Part shown: positions 53,450 to 64,000 of the stretch, piece after piece
Numbering within the stretch: position 1 is the stretch's first letter
Layout of the letters: every line of letters starts with the position of its first letter
Assembly: GCF_900182985.1 (NCBI RefSeq)
Contig: NZ_FXUY01000001.1
Coordinates: 2,418,001-2,482,000 of the forward strand
Direction of reading: 5' to 3'
Origin: Pseudomonas helmanticensis
GTDB lineage: Bacteria; Pseudomonadota; Gammaproteobacteria; Pseudomonadales; Pseudomonadaceae
DNA: 64,000 nt
Translations under genes and position numbers: made by a program
Notes under the pieces: generated by a model
Seen by the model: only the letters and a program-made list of their open reading frames with translations
Told to the model about the DNA's origin: nothing
The model's database searches: none

Positions 53450-54331
53450 TTACTTGACAGCCCAACCAGTCAGCTCGGCCAGGGCCTTGCCGATGTCTGC
53501 CAGCGAACGCACGGTTTTAACGCCTGCGTCTTGCAGAGCAGCGAATTTCTCGTCTGCAGTGCCTTTGCCGCCAGAGATGATTGCGCCAGCATGGCCCATG
53601 CGCTTGCCCGGAGGAGCAGTCACACCAGCGATGTAGGAAACAACCGGCTTGGTCACATGTGCCTTGATGTAGGCAGCCGCTTCTTCTTCAGCCGAACCGC
53701 CGATCTCACCGATCATCACGATCGCTTCGGTCTTCGGGTCTTCCTGGAACAGCTTCAGGATGTCGATGAAGTTCGAACCCGGGATCGGGTCACCACCGAT
53801 GCCGACGCAAGTCGACTGACCGAAACCGGCGTCAGTAGTCTGCTTCACAGCTTCGTAGGTCAGGGTGCCGGAACGCGAAACGATACCGACCTTGCCTGGC
53901 AAGTGAATGTGACCTGGCATGATGCCGATCTTGCATTCGCCTGGGGTGATCACGCCTGGGCAGTTAGGGCCGATCAGGACAATGCCCAGATCGTCGCAAA
54001 CTACTTTGGCATCCAGCATGTCCAGGGTAGGAATGCCTTCGGTGATGCAGACGATCAGCTTGATGCCGCCGAAAGCAGCTTCCAGGATCGAATCTTTGCA
54101 GAAAGGAGCCGGAACGTAGATAACGGAGGCGGTAGCGCCAGTGGCCGCTACTGCGTCTTTAACGGTGTTGAACACTGGCAGACCCAGGTGTTCGGTACCG
54201 CCCTTGCCAGGAGTAACGCCACCTACCATCTTGGTGCCGTATTCGATGGCTTGCTGGGTGTGGAAACTACCTTGCGAACCGGTAATACCCTGGCAGATAA
54301 CTTTGGTGTCTTTATTGATCAGGACGCTCAT
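53450..54331 (-). CDS. sucD: Succinyl-CoA synthetase alpha subunit
   Basis: 293 residues. The CoA-binding N-terminus [21 protein letters not shown] is intact and the phosphorylated His lies in [18 protein letters not shown] near residue 245. It pairs with SucC to convert succinyl-CoA to succinate with ATP formation. Its ATG overlaps the sucC TAA by one base. It is the last gene of the suc block and is followed by a terminator. The call is sure. Confidence 0.97.
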   Translation of the reverse strand: MSVLINKDTKVICQGITGSQGSFHTQQAIEYGTKMVGGVTPGKGGTEHLGLPVFNTVKDAVAATGATASVIYVPAPFCKDSILEAAFGGIKLIVCITEGIPTLDMLDAKVVCDDLGIVLIGPNCPGVITPGECKIGIMPGHIHLPGKVGIVSRSGTLTYEAVKQTTDAGFGQSTCVGIGGDPIPGSNFIDILKLFQEDPKTEAIVMIGEIGGSAEEEAAAYIKAHVTKPVVSYIAGVTAPPGKRMGHAGAIISGGKGTADEKFAALQDAGVKTVRSLADIGKALAELTGWAVK

Positions 54332-55497
54332 TATTTGCCCTCCGCAGCTTTGACAACTTGTTGAGCAGCGTCGGTCAGGCTGGTAGCAGCGATGATGTTC
54401 AAACCGCTTTCTGCCAGTACTTTAGCGCCCAGCTCAGCGTTGTTGCCTTCAAGGCGAACAACAACCGGGATTTTCACGCCGACTTCTTTCACAGCGCCGA
54501 TGATGCCTTCGGCAATCATGTCGCAGCGAACGATGCCGCCGAAGATGTTGACCAGTACTGCAGCGACGTTGGTGTCGGACAGGATGATCTTGAACGCTTC
54601 AGTTACGCGTTCTTTGGTAGCGCCACCACCTACGTCGAGGAAGTTGGCTGGCTTGCCGCCATGCAGGTTGACGATGTCCATGGTACCCATGGCCAGGCCA
54701 GCACCGTTGACCATGCAGCCGATGTTGCCTTCCAGTGCCACGTAGTTCAGTTCGAACTTGGCAGCGTGCGCTTCGCGCGGATCGTCTTGCGACGGATCGT
54801 GGAAAGTCTTCAGCTTAGGCTGACGGTACATTGCGTTGGCGTCGATGTTGATCTTGGCGTCCAGGCAGTGCAGATCGCCGTCAGCCTTGATCACCAGCGG
54901 GTTCACTTCCAGCAGAGCCAGGTCGTGATCCTTGAACAGCTTGGCCAGACCTACGAAGATCTTGGCGAACTGAGCAACCTGCTTGCCTTCCAGACCCAGC
55001 TGGAATGCCAGCTCGCGACCCTGGAATGGCTGAGCGCCAACCAGTGGATCGATAGTGGCTTTCAGAATTTTTTCTGGAGTGTCGTGAGCGATTTTCTCGA
55101 TGTCCACGCCACCTTCGGTGGAAGCCATGAACACGATACGACGGCTCGAACGGTCAACGACAGCGCCCAGGTACAGCTCTTTAGCGATATCAGTGCACGA
55201 TTCAACCAGGATCTTGGTGACTGGCTGGCCATTGGCGTCAGTCTGGTAAGTCACCAGACGCTTGCCCAGCCACTGCTGTGCGAAGGCTTTGGCGTCTTCT
55301 TTGCTGCGAACCAGCTTGACGCCGCCCGCTTTACCGCGACCACCAGCGTGGACCTGGGCTTTGACAACCCACTCACTGCCGCCGATTTTGTCGCAAGCTT
55401 CTGCTGCTGCTTCCGGGGTGTCTACTGCGTAACCAGTGGAAACTGGCAGGCCGTATTCAGCGAACAGCTGCTTACCCTGATACTCGTGAAGATTCAT
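54331..55497 (-). CDS. sucC: Succinyl-CoA synthetase beta subunit
   Basis: 388 residues of ATP-grasp fold. [18 protein letters not shown] is the typical start, and [19 protein letters not shown] near residue 45 is the ATP-binding loop. [16 protein letters not shown] near 320 is the succinate/CoA region. The length fits. It is 182 bases from lpdG, with palindromes in that gap, so expression relative to lpdG may be adjusted. It is coupled to sucD. Confidence 0.97.
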   Translation of the reverse strand: MNLHEYQGKQLFAEYGLPVSTGYAVDTPEAAAEACDKIGGSEWVVKAQVHAGGRGKAGGVKLVRSKEDAKAFAQQWLGKRLVTYQTDANGQPVTKILVESCTDIAKELYLGAVVDRSSRRIVFMASTEGGVDIEKIAHDTPEKILKATIDPLVGAQPFQGRELAFQLGLEGKQVAQFAKIFVGLAKLFKDHDLALLEVNPLVIKADGDLHCLDAKINIDANAMYRQPKLKTFHDPSQDDPREAHAAKFELNYVALEGNIGCMVNGAGLAMGTMDIVNLHGGKPANFLDVGGGATKERVTEAFKIILSDTNVAAVLVNIFGGIVRCDMIAEGIIGAVKEVGVKIPVVVRLEGNNAELGAKVLAESGLNIIAATSLTDAAQQVVKAAEGK

Positions 55498-55574
55498 GCT
55501 TTTTACCGTCTTCGTTAGGTACTGCGCATTCGGCGCTGCGCTCGTTTGAGTGCCGCGCCACCTGTGACTGCTGC

Positions 55575-55595
55575 TTGCGTAGCTGAGCTACGCAA
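55575..55595. repeat. Palindrome in the lpdG-sucC gap
   Basis: TTGCGTAGCT-G-AGCTACGCAA, arms of 10 bases around one central base. A second small inverted repeat, CCAGCGGACATTCCGCGG, follows. The role is unknown; it could be an mRNA processing hairpin or a protein site. Confidence 0.55.
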
Positions 55596-55679
55596 GGCTG
55601 CGTCCAGCGGACATTCCGCGGTGAGTCTTGCTCGCAAGGCTCACGACGGGCCGTTACCGCCGTGGTTTCTTATTGTCTG

Positions 55680-57116
<1,437 letters not shown>

Positions 57117-57134
57117 TCAAAAAATCCTCTTTAG

Positions 57135-57222
57135 CAATAAAGCTACAAGCCGCAAGCTACAAGCTCCCAGCCACCCCGCTCGCTTTGAGCTTGTGGCTTG
57201 AAACTTGAAACTTGCAGCTGTT
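57135..57222. repeat. AAGCTACAAG-type inverted repeat between sucB and lpdG
   Basis: AAGCTACAAG occurs twice on the left (57142-57167). The right side, GAGCTTGTGGCTTGAAACTT(GAAACTTGCAGCT), is a rough reverse complement. The RNA can fold into a long imperfect stem. It is a repeat type separate from REP-A and REP-B. Confidence 0.7.
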
Positions 57223-57224
57223 TT

Positions 57225-58448
57225 TTAGATATCCAGCAACAGACGCGCCGGATCTTCCAGCAGGTTCTTGATGGTCACCAGGAAGGTCACAGCTTCTTTG
57301 CCATCGATCAGACGGTGATCGTAGGACAGTGCCAGGTACATCATCGGACGGATAACGACCTGACCGTTGATGGCCATAGGACGCTGGATGATGTTGTGCA
57401 TGCCCAGAATCGCTGCCTGCGGCGGGTTGACGATCGGGGTCGACATCATCGAACCGAAGGTACCACCGTTGGTGATGGTGAAGGTACCACCGGTCATCTC
57501 GTCCATCGACAGTTTGCCGTCACGGGCTTTTTTGCCGAATGTTGCGATGCCGCCTTCGATTTCAGCCAGGCTCATCAGTTCGGCGTTACGCAGAACCGGA
57601 ACAACCAGGCCGCGGTCGCTGGAAACGGCAACGCCGATGTCAGCGTAGCCGTGGTAAACGATGTCAGCGCCGTCGATCGATGCGTTGACAGCCGGGAAGC
57701 GTTTCAGCGCTTCGGTAGCGGCTTTCACGAAGAACGACATGAAGCCCAGGCGTACGCCGTTGTGGGACTTCTCGAACAGGTCCTTGTACTTCGAACGCAG
57801 GGCCATGACTTCAGTCATGTCGACTTCGTTGAAAGTGGTCAGCATCGCCATGTTCGACTGCGCTTCAACCAGACGCTTGGCCACGGTGGCACGCACGCGG
57901 GTCATCGGTACGCGCTTCTCGATGCGGTCGCCAGCGGCGAACACAGGAGCGGCGGCCGAAGGAGCAGCAGCCTTGGCAGGCGCGGCAGCCGGAGCGGCTT
58001 TCTTGGCAGCAACAGCCGCAACCACGTCTTCCTTGGTCACACGACCGCCTTTGCCGGTGCCGGCAACGGAAGCGATGTTGATGCCGTTTTCTTCAGCCAG
58101 CTTGCGCGCAGCCGGTGCAGCAACAGGATCGTCTTCGCCTTCGGCGGCAGCCGGTGCAGCGGCAGCAGCGGCCGGAGCAGCAGCGGCGGCTGGAGCAGCG
58201 GCAGCAGCGCCACCCGCTTCGATGGAGCCCAGCACTTCGTCGGACAGAACGGTGTCGCCTTCGTTCTTGACGATTGCGCCCAGCACGCCGTCAGCGGTAG
58301 CCAGAACTTCCAGTACGACTTTGTCAGTTTCGATGTCGACGATCAGGTCGTCACGCTTGACGGCGTCGCCCGGTTTTTTGTGCCAGGTGGCAACGGTGCC
58401 ATCGGCAACCGATTCCGGGAAAGTGGGGGCTTTGATCTCGATAGCCAT
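57225..58448 (-). CDS. sucB: Dihydrolipoyl succinyltransferase (E2 of 2-oxoglutarate dehydrogenase)
   Basis: 407 residues. The lipoyl domain (1-75) has Lys in [12 protein letters not shown]. An Ala-rich flexible linker (about 80-105), a subunit-binding domain ([19 protein letters not shown], about 112-145), a second Ala/Pro linker and the catalytic domain follow. [14 protein letters not shown] near residue 378 holds the active His and Asp. It transfers the succinyl group to CoA. It lies 42 bases after sucA. Confidence 0.96.
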   Translation of the reverse strand: MAIEIKAPTFPESVADGTVATWHKKPGDAVKRDDLIVDIETDKVVLEVLATADGVLGAIVKNEGDTVLSDEVLGSIEAGGAAAAAPAAAAAPAAAAAAPAAAEGEDDPVAAPAARKLAEENGINIASVAGTGKGGRVTKEDVVAAVAAKKAAPAAAPAKAAAPSAAAPVFAAGDRIEKRVPMTRVRATVAKRLVEAQSNMAMLTTFNEVDMTEVMALRSKYKDLFEKSHNGVRLGFMSFFVKAATEALKRFPAVNASIDGADIVYHGYADIGVAVSSDRGLVVPVLRNAELMSLAEIEGGIATFGKKARDGKLSMDEMTGGTFTITNGGTFGSMMSTPIVNPPQAAILGMHNIIQRPMAINGQVVIRPMMYLALSYDHRLIDGKEAVTFLVTIKNLLEDPARLLLDI

Positions 58449-58490
58449 TATCTGTAGTTCCTTAAATTCGGTTTCAGGTGCGCGAAGGCG

Positions 58491-61322
58491 TTAAATGGTA
58501 AACGCGTCTTGCAGGAGTTTTTCCTGCTGCTCGGCGTGCATCGATGCGTAACCACAAGCAGGTGCAGCAGAAGCCTCACGGCCCGCGTACTCAAGTACGA
58601 GAGACTTGTCGAGGTTGCTGATGCTGCGGCGCAAGTGATGCTGGCTGCAGTACCAGGCGCCCTGGTTCATCGGCTCTTCCTGACACCAAACGGCATTTTT
58701 GACGTTGGTGTACGGAGCCAGGACTTCTTTCAAGTCGTCCTCAGGGAATGGATACAACTGCTCGATACGCACGATGGCGATATCTTCACGGCCTTCGGCA
58801 CGGCGTTTTTCCAGCAGATCGTAGTAGACCTTGCCGCTGCACAGAACAACGCGCTCGACCTTTTTCGGGTCCAGTGCATCGATTTCCGGGATAACGGTCT
58901 GGAACGAACCTTCGGCCAGATCTTCCAGGGTCGAGATGGCCAGCTTGTGGCGCAGCAGCGACTTTGGAGTCAGCACGATCAACGGCTTGCGCAGCGGACG
59001 AATCACCTGACGACGCAGCAAGTGGTAGATCTGTGCTGGCGTGGTCGGTACAGCTACCTGAATGTTGTGCTCGGCGCACAGTTGCAGGTAACGCTCAAGA
59101 CGTGCCGAGCTATGCTCAGGGCCCTGACCTTCGTAACCGTGTGGCAGCAACATGGTCAGACCGCACAGACGGCCCCACTTGTGCTCGCCGCTGGTGATGA
59201 ACTGGTCGATAACAACCTGTGCACCGTTGGCGAAGTCGCCGAACTGGGCTTCCCAGATCACCAACGCTTCTGGCGTGGTGGTCGAGTAACCATATTCGAA
59301 AGCCAGTACCGCTTCTTCCGACAGGAACGAGTCGTACAGGTCAAAGCGTGGCTGACCGTCGTACAGGTGTGCCAGCGGAATGTAGGTGCCCGCGTCTTTC
59401 TGGTTGTGCAACACAGCGTGACGGTGCGAGAACGTACCGCGGCCGATGTCCTGACCGGTCATGCGAATCGGGTGACCTTCGAACGCCAGGGTCGCGTACG
59501 CCATGGTTTCGGCGTAACCCCAGTTGATCGGCAGGCCGCCGGCTTGCATTTTCTGACGGTCTTCGTAGATCTTCGCAACCTGACGCTGAACAACGAAGCC
59601 GTCCGGAATTTCCAGCAGCTTGGCGGACAGTTCTTGCAGGGTCTTCAGATCGAAACGCGTGTCGTGACGCGCAGTCCAGGCGTGGCCCAGATACGGACGC
59701 CAGTCCACGAACAACTCTTTGTTCGGCTCTTTGACCAGCGATTTCACTACGTGCAGACCGTTGTCCAGCGCGTTGCGGTATTCGTCGACCTTGGCCTGAA
59801 CACGCTCAACGTCCAGTACACCGGACTGAGTCAGACGATCAGCGTACAGCTCACGGGTGGTGCGCTGCTTGGTGATCTGCTGATACATCAGAGGCTGAGT
59901 GCCGCTTGGCTCGTCAGCTTCGTTGTGGCCGCGACGACGGTAGCAGACCAGGTCGATCACCACGTCACGCTTGAACTGCATGCGGTAGTCGATGGCCATC
60001 TGGGTGACGAACAACACAGCTTCCGGATCATCACCATTCACATGGAGGATCGGCGCCTGGATCATCTTCGCAACGTCGGTGGCGTACTCGGTGGAACGCG
60101 AGTCCAGCGGGTTGCTGATGGTGAAACCAACCTGGTTGTTGATCACGATGTGCACGGTACCGCCGGTCTTGAAACCGCGGGTCTGCGACATCTGGAAGGT
60201 TTCCATGACCACGCCCTGACCTGCAAAAGCAGCGTCGCCGTGGATGGAGATCGGCAGAACCTTCTCACCGGTCGGGTCGTTACGACGATCCTGACGGGCG
60301 CGAACCGAACCTTCTACCACCGGGGAAACGATTTCCAGGTGGGACGGGTTGAACGCCATGGCCAGGTGAACTTCACCGCCGGCGGTCATCACGTTGGACG
60401 AGAAGCCCTGGTGATATTTAACGTCACCGGAACCCAGCTCGACCTTCTTCTTGCCTTCGAACTCGTCGAACAGCTCGCGCGGGTTCTTGCCGAAGGTGTT
60501 GACCAGTACGTTCAGACGGCCACGGTGGGCCATGCCGATGACGACTTCCTTGGTGCCGTAGGAACCGGAACGCTGGATCAGTTCGTCGAGCATCGGAATC
60601 AGGCTTTCGCCGCCTTCCAGACCGAAACGCTTGGTGCCCGGGTATTTGGTGCCCAGGTATTTTTCCAGGCCTTCACCGGCAGTCACGCGCTCAAGCAGGT
60701 GGCTCTTGATGTCGGCGGAGTACGTCGGACGACCACGCACGCTTTCCAGACGCTGCTGGAACCACTGGCGCTGCTCGGAATCGGTGATATGCGTAAATTC
60801 AGCGCCGATGGTGCGGCAATATGTCTGCTGCAACGCTTCGTGAATTTCGCGTAGGCTCGCTTCCTCTTTGCCGATGAACAGGTCGCCGGCACGGAAGGTC
60901 GTATCAAGATCGGCATTGGTCAAGCCGTAATGATTGATCGACAGGTCTGCAGGTGCAGGACGCTGCCACAGCCCCAGCGGGTCAAGCTGGGCTGCCTGGT
61001 GGCCACGCATACGGTAGGCCTGGATCAATCGCAGCACTTCAACTTGCTTCTTCTCGTGCTCACTGCTCACGCTCCCGGCGGAAACCGGTTGAGCGCGGCG
61101 CTGGTTCTTTGCCAGCAGCACGAAATGATCGCGAATTGTGGAGTGCGAAACATCAGTGGCAGAGTTGCCGTCGGCAGGCAACTTCTGAAAGTAGGTGCGC
61201 CACTCTTCTGGCACAGCGTTAGGGTCGTGCAGGTAGAGCTCATAAAGCTCTTCCACATAGGCAGCGTTTCCACCTGAAAGGTAGGCGCTGTTCCACATGC
61301 GCTGCATCACGCTTTCTTGCAT
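58491..61322 (-). CDS. sucA: 2-Oxoglutarate dehydrogenase E1 component
   Basis: 943 residues, the normal size. The N-terminus MQESVMQRMWNSAYLSGGNA and the thiamine diphosphate region GMAHRGRLNVLVNTFGKNP near residue 255 are conserved, as is the GQGPEHSSARLERYLQL block near 770. It decarboxylates 2-oxoglutarate and passes the succinyl group to SucB. A 251-base gap separates it from sdhB, so an internal promoter is likely although none is certain. Confidence 0.97.
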   Translation of the reverse strand: MQESVMQRMWNSAYLSGGNAAYVEELYELYLHDPNAVPEEWRTYFQKLPADGNSATDVSHSTIRDHFVLLAKNQRRAQPVSAGSVSSEHEKKQVEVLRLIQAYRMRGHQAAQLDPLGLWQRPAPADLSINHYGLTNADLDTTFRAGDLFIGKEEASLREIHEALQQTYCRTIGAEFTHITDSEQRQWFQQRLESVRGRPTYSADIKSHLLERVTAGEGLEKYLGTKYPGTKRFGLEGGESLIPMLDELIQRSGSYGTKEVVIGMAHRGRLNVLVNTFGKNPRELFDEFEGKKKVELGSGDVKYHQGFSSNVMTAGGEVHLAMAFNPSHLEIVSPVVEGSVRARQDRRNDPTGEKVLPISIHGDAAFAGQGVVMETFQMSQTRGFKTGGTVHIVINNQVGFTISNPLDSRSTEYATDVAKMIQAPILHVNGDDPEAVLFVTQMAIDYRMQFKRDVVIDLVCYRRRGHNEADEPSGTQPLMYQQITKQRTTRELYADRLTQSGVLDVERVQAKVDEYRNALDNGLHVVKSLVKEPNKELFVDWRPYLGHAWTARHDTRFDLKTLQELSAKLLEIPDGFVVQRQVAKIYEDRQKMQAGGLPINWGYAETMAYATLAFEGHPIRMTGQDIGRGTFSHRHAVLHNQKDAGTYIPLAHLYDGQPRFDLYDSFLSEEAVLAFEYGYSTTTPEALVIWEAQFGDFANGAQVVIDQFITSGEHKWGRLCGLTMLLPHGYEGQGPEHSSARLERYLQLCAEHNIQVAVPTTPAQIYHLLRRQVIRPLRKPLIVLTPKSLLRHKLAISTLEDLAEGSFQTVIPEIDALDPKKVERVVLCSGKVYYDLLEKRRAEGREDIAIVRIEQLYPFPEDDLKEVLAPYTNVKNAVWCQEEPMNQGAWYCSQHHLRRSISNLDKSLVLEYAGREASAAPACGYASMHAEQQEKLLQDAFTI

Positions 61323-61518
61323 GCTTGGTCACCCTCGGTTAGGGGAACACCATCGGCGTCGACACCGAGCAAACTTGCAGAAGTCCGAATGCAGCGACTA
61401 AAACAAGCCACTTAGGATCACACTGATAGTCCGGGTACCAGCCCGGATGCCCCTGCTTGTCTCATTTCTTCAAAATAAGAGCGGCAGCTTGTGGCTGCTG
61501 CTCTGGTTATAGCCATGA

Positions 61519-61536
61519 CGCGGGTTGAAGCCCGCG
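61519..61536. repeat. Hairpin in the sdhB-sucA gap
   Basis: CGCGGG-TTGAAG-CCCGCG. The stem has no T run, so it is not a clear terminator. Another weak stem, CCGGGTACCAGCCCGG, lies near 61430-61450. The 251-base gap holds no open frame of note. Confidence 0.5.
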
Positions 61537-61573
61537 CCACAGCCTCTACGGTACAGCGGTTACAGCAGCTGAA

Positions 61574-62278
61574 TCACACGCCGCTCGAAAGCAGCATGTT
61601 ACGGATGTGACCGATGGCCTTAGTCGGGTTCAGGCCTTTCGGACATACGTTGACGCAGTTCATGATGCCCCGGCAGCGGAATACGCTGAACGGGTCATCG
61701 AGCGAAGCCAGACGCTCGGTAGTCTTGGTGTCACGGCTGTCTGCCAGGAAGCGATAAGCTTGCAGCAGTGCAGCTGGACCCAGGAACTTGTCCGGGTTCC
61801 ACCAAAAGGACGGGCACGAAGTCGAGCAGCAAGCGCACAGGATGCACTCGTACAGACCGTCGAGCTTTTCACGCTCTTCTGGCGACTGCAGACGCTCGAT
61901 GGCCGGAGCCGGCGTGTCGTTCTGCAGGTAAGGCTTCACCTTCTCGTATTGCTTGTAGAAGATGCTCATATCGACGACCAGGTCACGAATAACCGGCAAA
62001 CCTGGCAGTGGACGAACAACCAACTTGTTACCTTTTACAACAGCAGACAGCGGCGTGATGCACGCCAGACCGTTCTTGCCGTTGATGTTCATGCCGTCGG
62101 AACCGCAAACACCTTCACGGCAAGAGCGACGATAGGAGAATCCCTCGTCCTGCTCTTTGATCAGGGCCAGTACGTCCAGCACCATCAGATCTTTACCACC
62201 GGTATCGATCTGGAATTCCTGCATGAACGGCGCGGCGTCCTGATCAGGGTTGTAACGATAAACGCTGACTTGCAACAT
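61574..62278 (-). CDS. sdhB: Succinate dehydrogenase iron-sulfur subunit
   Basis: 234 residues from ATG at 62278 (MLQVSVYRYNPDQD), preferred over a codon three earlier. The [2Fe-2S] cysteines are in SCREGVCGSDGMNINGKNG near residue 55, and the [4Fe-4S] and [3Fe-4S] ligands are in CILCACCSTSCPSFWWN near 145 and CRGIMNCVNVCPKGLNP near 205. It passes electrons from SdhA to the membrane quinone site. The start is 11 bases after the sdhA stop. Confidence 0.97.
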   Translation of the reverse strand: MLQVSVYRYNPDQDAAPFMQEFQIDTGGKDLMVLDVLALIKEQDEGFSYRRSCREGVCGSDGMNINGKNGLACITPLSAVVKGNKLVVRPLPGLPVIRDLVVDMSIFYKQYEKVKPYLQNDTPAPAIERLQSPEEREKLDGLYECILCACCSTSCPSFWWNPDKFLGPAALLQAYRFLADSRDTKTTERLASLDDPFSVFRCRGIMNCVNVCPKGLNPTKAIGHIRNMLLSSGV

Positions 62279-62289
62279 GGCGGCCACCC

Positions 62290-64000
62290 TTAATAAGTCC
62301 GAATCTTAGGTTCAAAAGTCGGAACAGTCTTCGGCGAGAAGTTCACGGCACGCTTGGTGACGCGCTTGTCACCCGGGAAGTACAGGGTGTGGCACAGCCA
62401 GTTTTCGTCGTCACGGTCTTCGAAGTCTTCACGGGCGTGAGCACCGCGCGACTCTTTGCGGACTTCAGCGGCGATGGCGGTAGCTTCAGCCACTTCCAGC
62501 AGGTTTTGCAGTTCCAGCGCTTCGATACGGGCAGTGTTGAACGCCTGCGACTTATCGTTGATCTTCACGTTGGCGATGCGGGTACGCAGGTCAGCAAGCT
62601 GAGCGATACCTTTCTGCATGTATTCGCCGGTACGGAACACACCGAAGTAGTTCTGCATGCAGTTCTGCAGCTCGCGACGCAGGGTTGCCACGTCTTCACC
62701 GTCGGTACGGCTGTTCAGCGCGTTCAGACGCGACAGGGCAGCTTCGATGTCGGCTTCGGTAGCGTCGTCGTATTCGATGCCGTCGGTCAGGGCTTTTTCC
62801 AGGTGCAGGCCAGCAGCGCGGCCGAATACCACCAGGTCGAGCAGCGAGTTGCCGCCCAGACGGTTGGCACCGTGAACCGATACGCAAGCCACTTCGCCTA
62901 CCGCGAACAGACCAGGAATGATCTGATCGACGCCTTCAGCGTTCTGGGTGATCGCCTGGCCGTGAATGTTGGTGGCAACGCCGCCCATCATATAGTGGCA
63001 AGTCGGAACAACCGGAACCGGCGCAACAACCGGGTCAACGTGAGCGAAAGTCTTCGACAGTTCGCAGATGCCTGGCAGACGGCTGTGCAGTACTTCCTCG
63101 CCCAGGTGGTCGAGCTTGAGCAGTACGTGATCGCCATTCGGACCGCAACCGTTGCCGGCGATGATTTCTTTAACCATCGAGCGAGCAACCACGTCACGAC
63201 CAGCAAGGTCTTTGGCGTTCGGAGCATAGCGCTCCATGAAACGCTCGCCGTGCTTGTTGATCAGGTAACCACCTTCACCACGGCAACCTTCGGTAACCAG
63301 TACACCGGCGCCGGCGATGCCGGTCGGGTGGAACTGCCACATTTCGATGTCTTGTACCGGCACGCCAGCACGCAGAGCCATGCCGACGCCGTCACCGGTG
63401 TTGATCAGGGCGTTGGTGGTGGACGCGTAGATACGACCTGCACCGCCGGTAGCCAATACGGTGGCTTTAGCGCGGATGTAGGTGGTTTCGCCGGTTTCGA
63501 TGCAGATCGCGATCACACCGACGAAGTCGCCTTCCTGGTTTTTCACCAGATCGACAGCGTAGTACTCGTTCAGGAACGTGGTACCGGCTTTCAGGTTGCC
63601 CTGATAAAGGGTGTGCAGCAGCGCGTGACCGGTACGGTCGGAAGCGGCGCACGTACGGGCAGCCTGCCCGCCTTTGCCGTAGTCCTTGGACTGACCACCG
63701 AACGGACGCTGGTAGATACGGCCCTGTTCGGTACGCGAGAACGGCATGCCCATGTGGTCCAGCTCATAAACAGCAGCCGGGCCTTCCTGACACATGTATT
63801 CGATAGCGTCCTGGTCACCGATGTAGTCGGAACCCTTGACGGTATCGTACATGTGCCAGCGCCAGTCATCGTTCGGGTCAGCGGACGCGATTGCGCACGT
63901 GATGCCGCCCTGGGCGGATACAGTGTGCGAACGGGTCGGGAAAACCTTGGTGATCACGGCAGTCTTGTGACCGCCCTGTGCCAGCTGCAGCGCAGCGCGC
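62290..64000 (-). CDS. sdhA: Succinate dehydrogenase flavoprotein subunit, N-terminus outside window
   Basis: About 570 residues are visible and the frame is open at the right edge, so only the first 20 or so codons are missing. The FAD is attached to His in [14 protein letters not shown], and the active-site loop has [20 protein letters not shown] near residue 250. The C-terminal Arg/His-rich region ([20 protein letters not shown]) is typical. It oxidises succinate to fumarate. It lies upstream of sdhB in the same operon; sdhC and sdhD should follow beyond the edge. Confidence 0.97.
   Translation of the reverse strand, partial: RAALQLAQGGHKTAVITKVFPTRSHTVSAQGGITCAIASADPNDDWRWHMYDTVKGSDYIGDQDAIEYMCQEGPAAVYELDHMGMPFSRTEQGRIYQRPFGGQSKDYGKGGQAARTCAASDRTGHALLHTLYQGNLKAGTTFLNEYYAVDLVKNQEGDFVGVIAICIETGETTYIRAKATVLATGGAGRIYASTTNALINTGDGVGMALRAGVPVQDIEMWQFHPTGIAGAGVLVTEGCRGEGGYLINKHGERFMERYAPNAKDLAGRDVVARSMVKEIIAGNGCGPNGDHVLLKLDHLGEEVLHSRLPGICELSKTFAHVDPVVAPVPVVPTCHYMMGGVATNIHGQAITQNAEGVDQIIPGLFAVGEVACVSVHGANRLGGNSLLDLVVFGRAAGLHLEKALTDGIEYDDATEADIEAALSRLNALNSRTDGEDVATLRRELQNCMQNYFGVFRTGEYMQKGIAQLADLRTRIANVKINDKSQAFNTARIEALELQNLLEVAEATAIAAEVRKESRGAHAREDFEDRDDENWLCHTLYFPGDKRVTKRAVNFSPKTVPTFEPKIRTY

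Overview
The window is chromosomal DNA from a fluorescent-group Pseudomonas. It is GC-rich, with tightly packed genes and Pseudomonas-type gene orders: the cob cluster, hda next to DUF2066 and purMN, and sdhAB-sucAB-lpdG-sucCD followed by a BrnQ-type carrier. Two families of paired REP sequences are scattered through the intergenic gaps. It looks like core genome. I see no prophage, integron, insertion sequence or CRISPR array.

Layout. 1-2.05 kb: the end of a di-haem peroxidase-like gene, translationally coupled to a membrane-anchored catalase-like protein. 2.05-2.7 kb: two tRNA-Val/tRNA-Asp units, each with its own promoter and terminator. 2.75-10.1 kb: rdgC, a BASS-family symporter, a guanidine-II riboswitch driving an SMR exporter, an MFS-acyltransferase fusion, a TDT/SLAC1-type channel, a cupin and an MFS exporter facing a TetR regulator. 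11-16.4 kb: a solute-symporter/histidine-kinase/receiver hybrid, rmuC and a short Sel1 protein. 16.4-19.8 kb: a 962-base gap holding a good promoter and long leader, two orphan proteins and a FadL-type porin. 19.9-22.35 kb: a MarR-MFS-small protein-glutathione peroxidase unit with matching palindromes at two positions. 22.4-31.8 kb: a ten-gene late cobalamin operon (cobO, cobB, bluB, cbiB, cobD, cobQ, cobU, cobT, cobC, cobS) read leftwards from a cobalamin riboswitch. 31.9-38.7 kb: a hypothetical protein, a PQQ sorbosone dehydrogenase-like lipoprotein, two NlpC/P60 lipoproteins, hda, an AI-2E family permease and a DUF2066 protein. 39-41.5 kb: purM-purN-DUF3108. 41.6-53 kb: a chemoreceptor, an amidohydrolase, OsmC, pirin, a dienelactone hydrolase, htpG with a sigma-32-like promoter, two hotdog thioesterases, a small lipoprotein, MAPEG, DUF599 and brnQ. 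53.4-64 kb: sucD, sucC, lpdG, sucB, sucA, sdhB and the truncated sdhA, all leftward. This is the 2-oxoglutarate-to-fumarate segment of the TCA cycle.

How the parts work together. The cob operon makes adenosylcobalamin from a late corrin precursor, including its own lower ligand (BluB), and is repressed by its product through the riboswitch. The sdh-suc block encodes 2-oxoglutarate dehydrogenase, succinyl-CoA synthetase and succinate dehydrogenase. Several small regulator/transporter units (TetR-MFS, MarR-MFS-Gpx, guanidine riboswitch-Gdx) look like self-contained stress or efflux modules with visible control sites.

I did not find a large undescribed multi-gene system. The most unusual signals are a CobB C-terminus written by a REP pair, a 40-residue membrane protein overlapping an exporter stop codon, the long leader before a 74-residue orphan, twin MarR palindromes next to a start codon that has no Shine-Dalgarno sequence, and nested inverted repeats between the pirin and dienelactone hydrolase genes.
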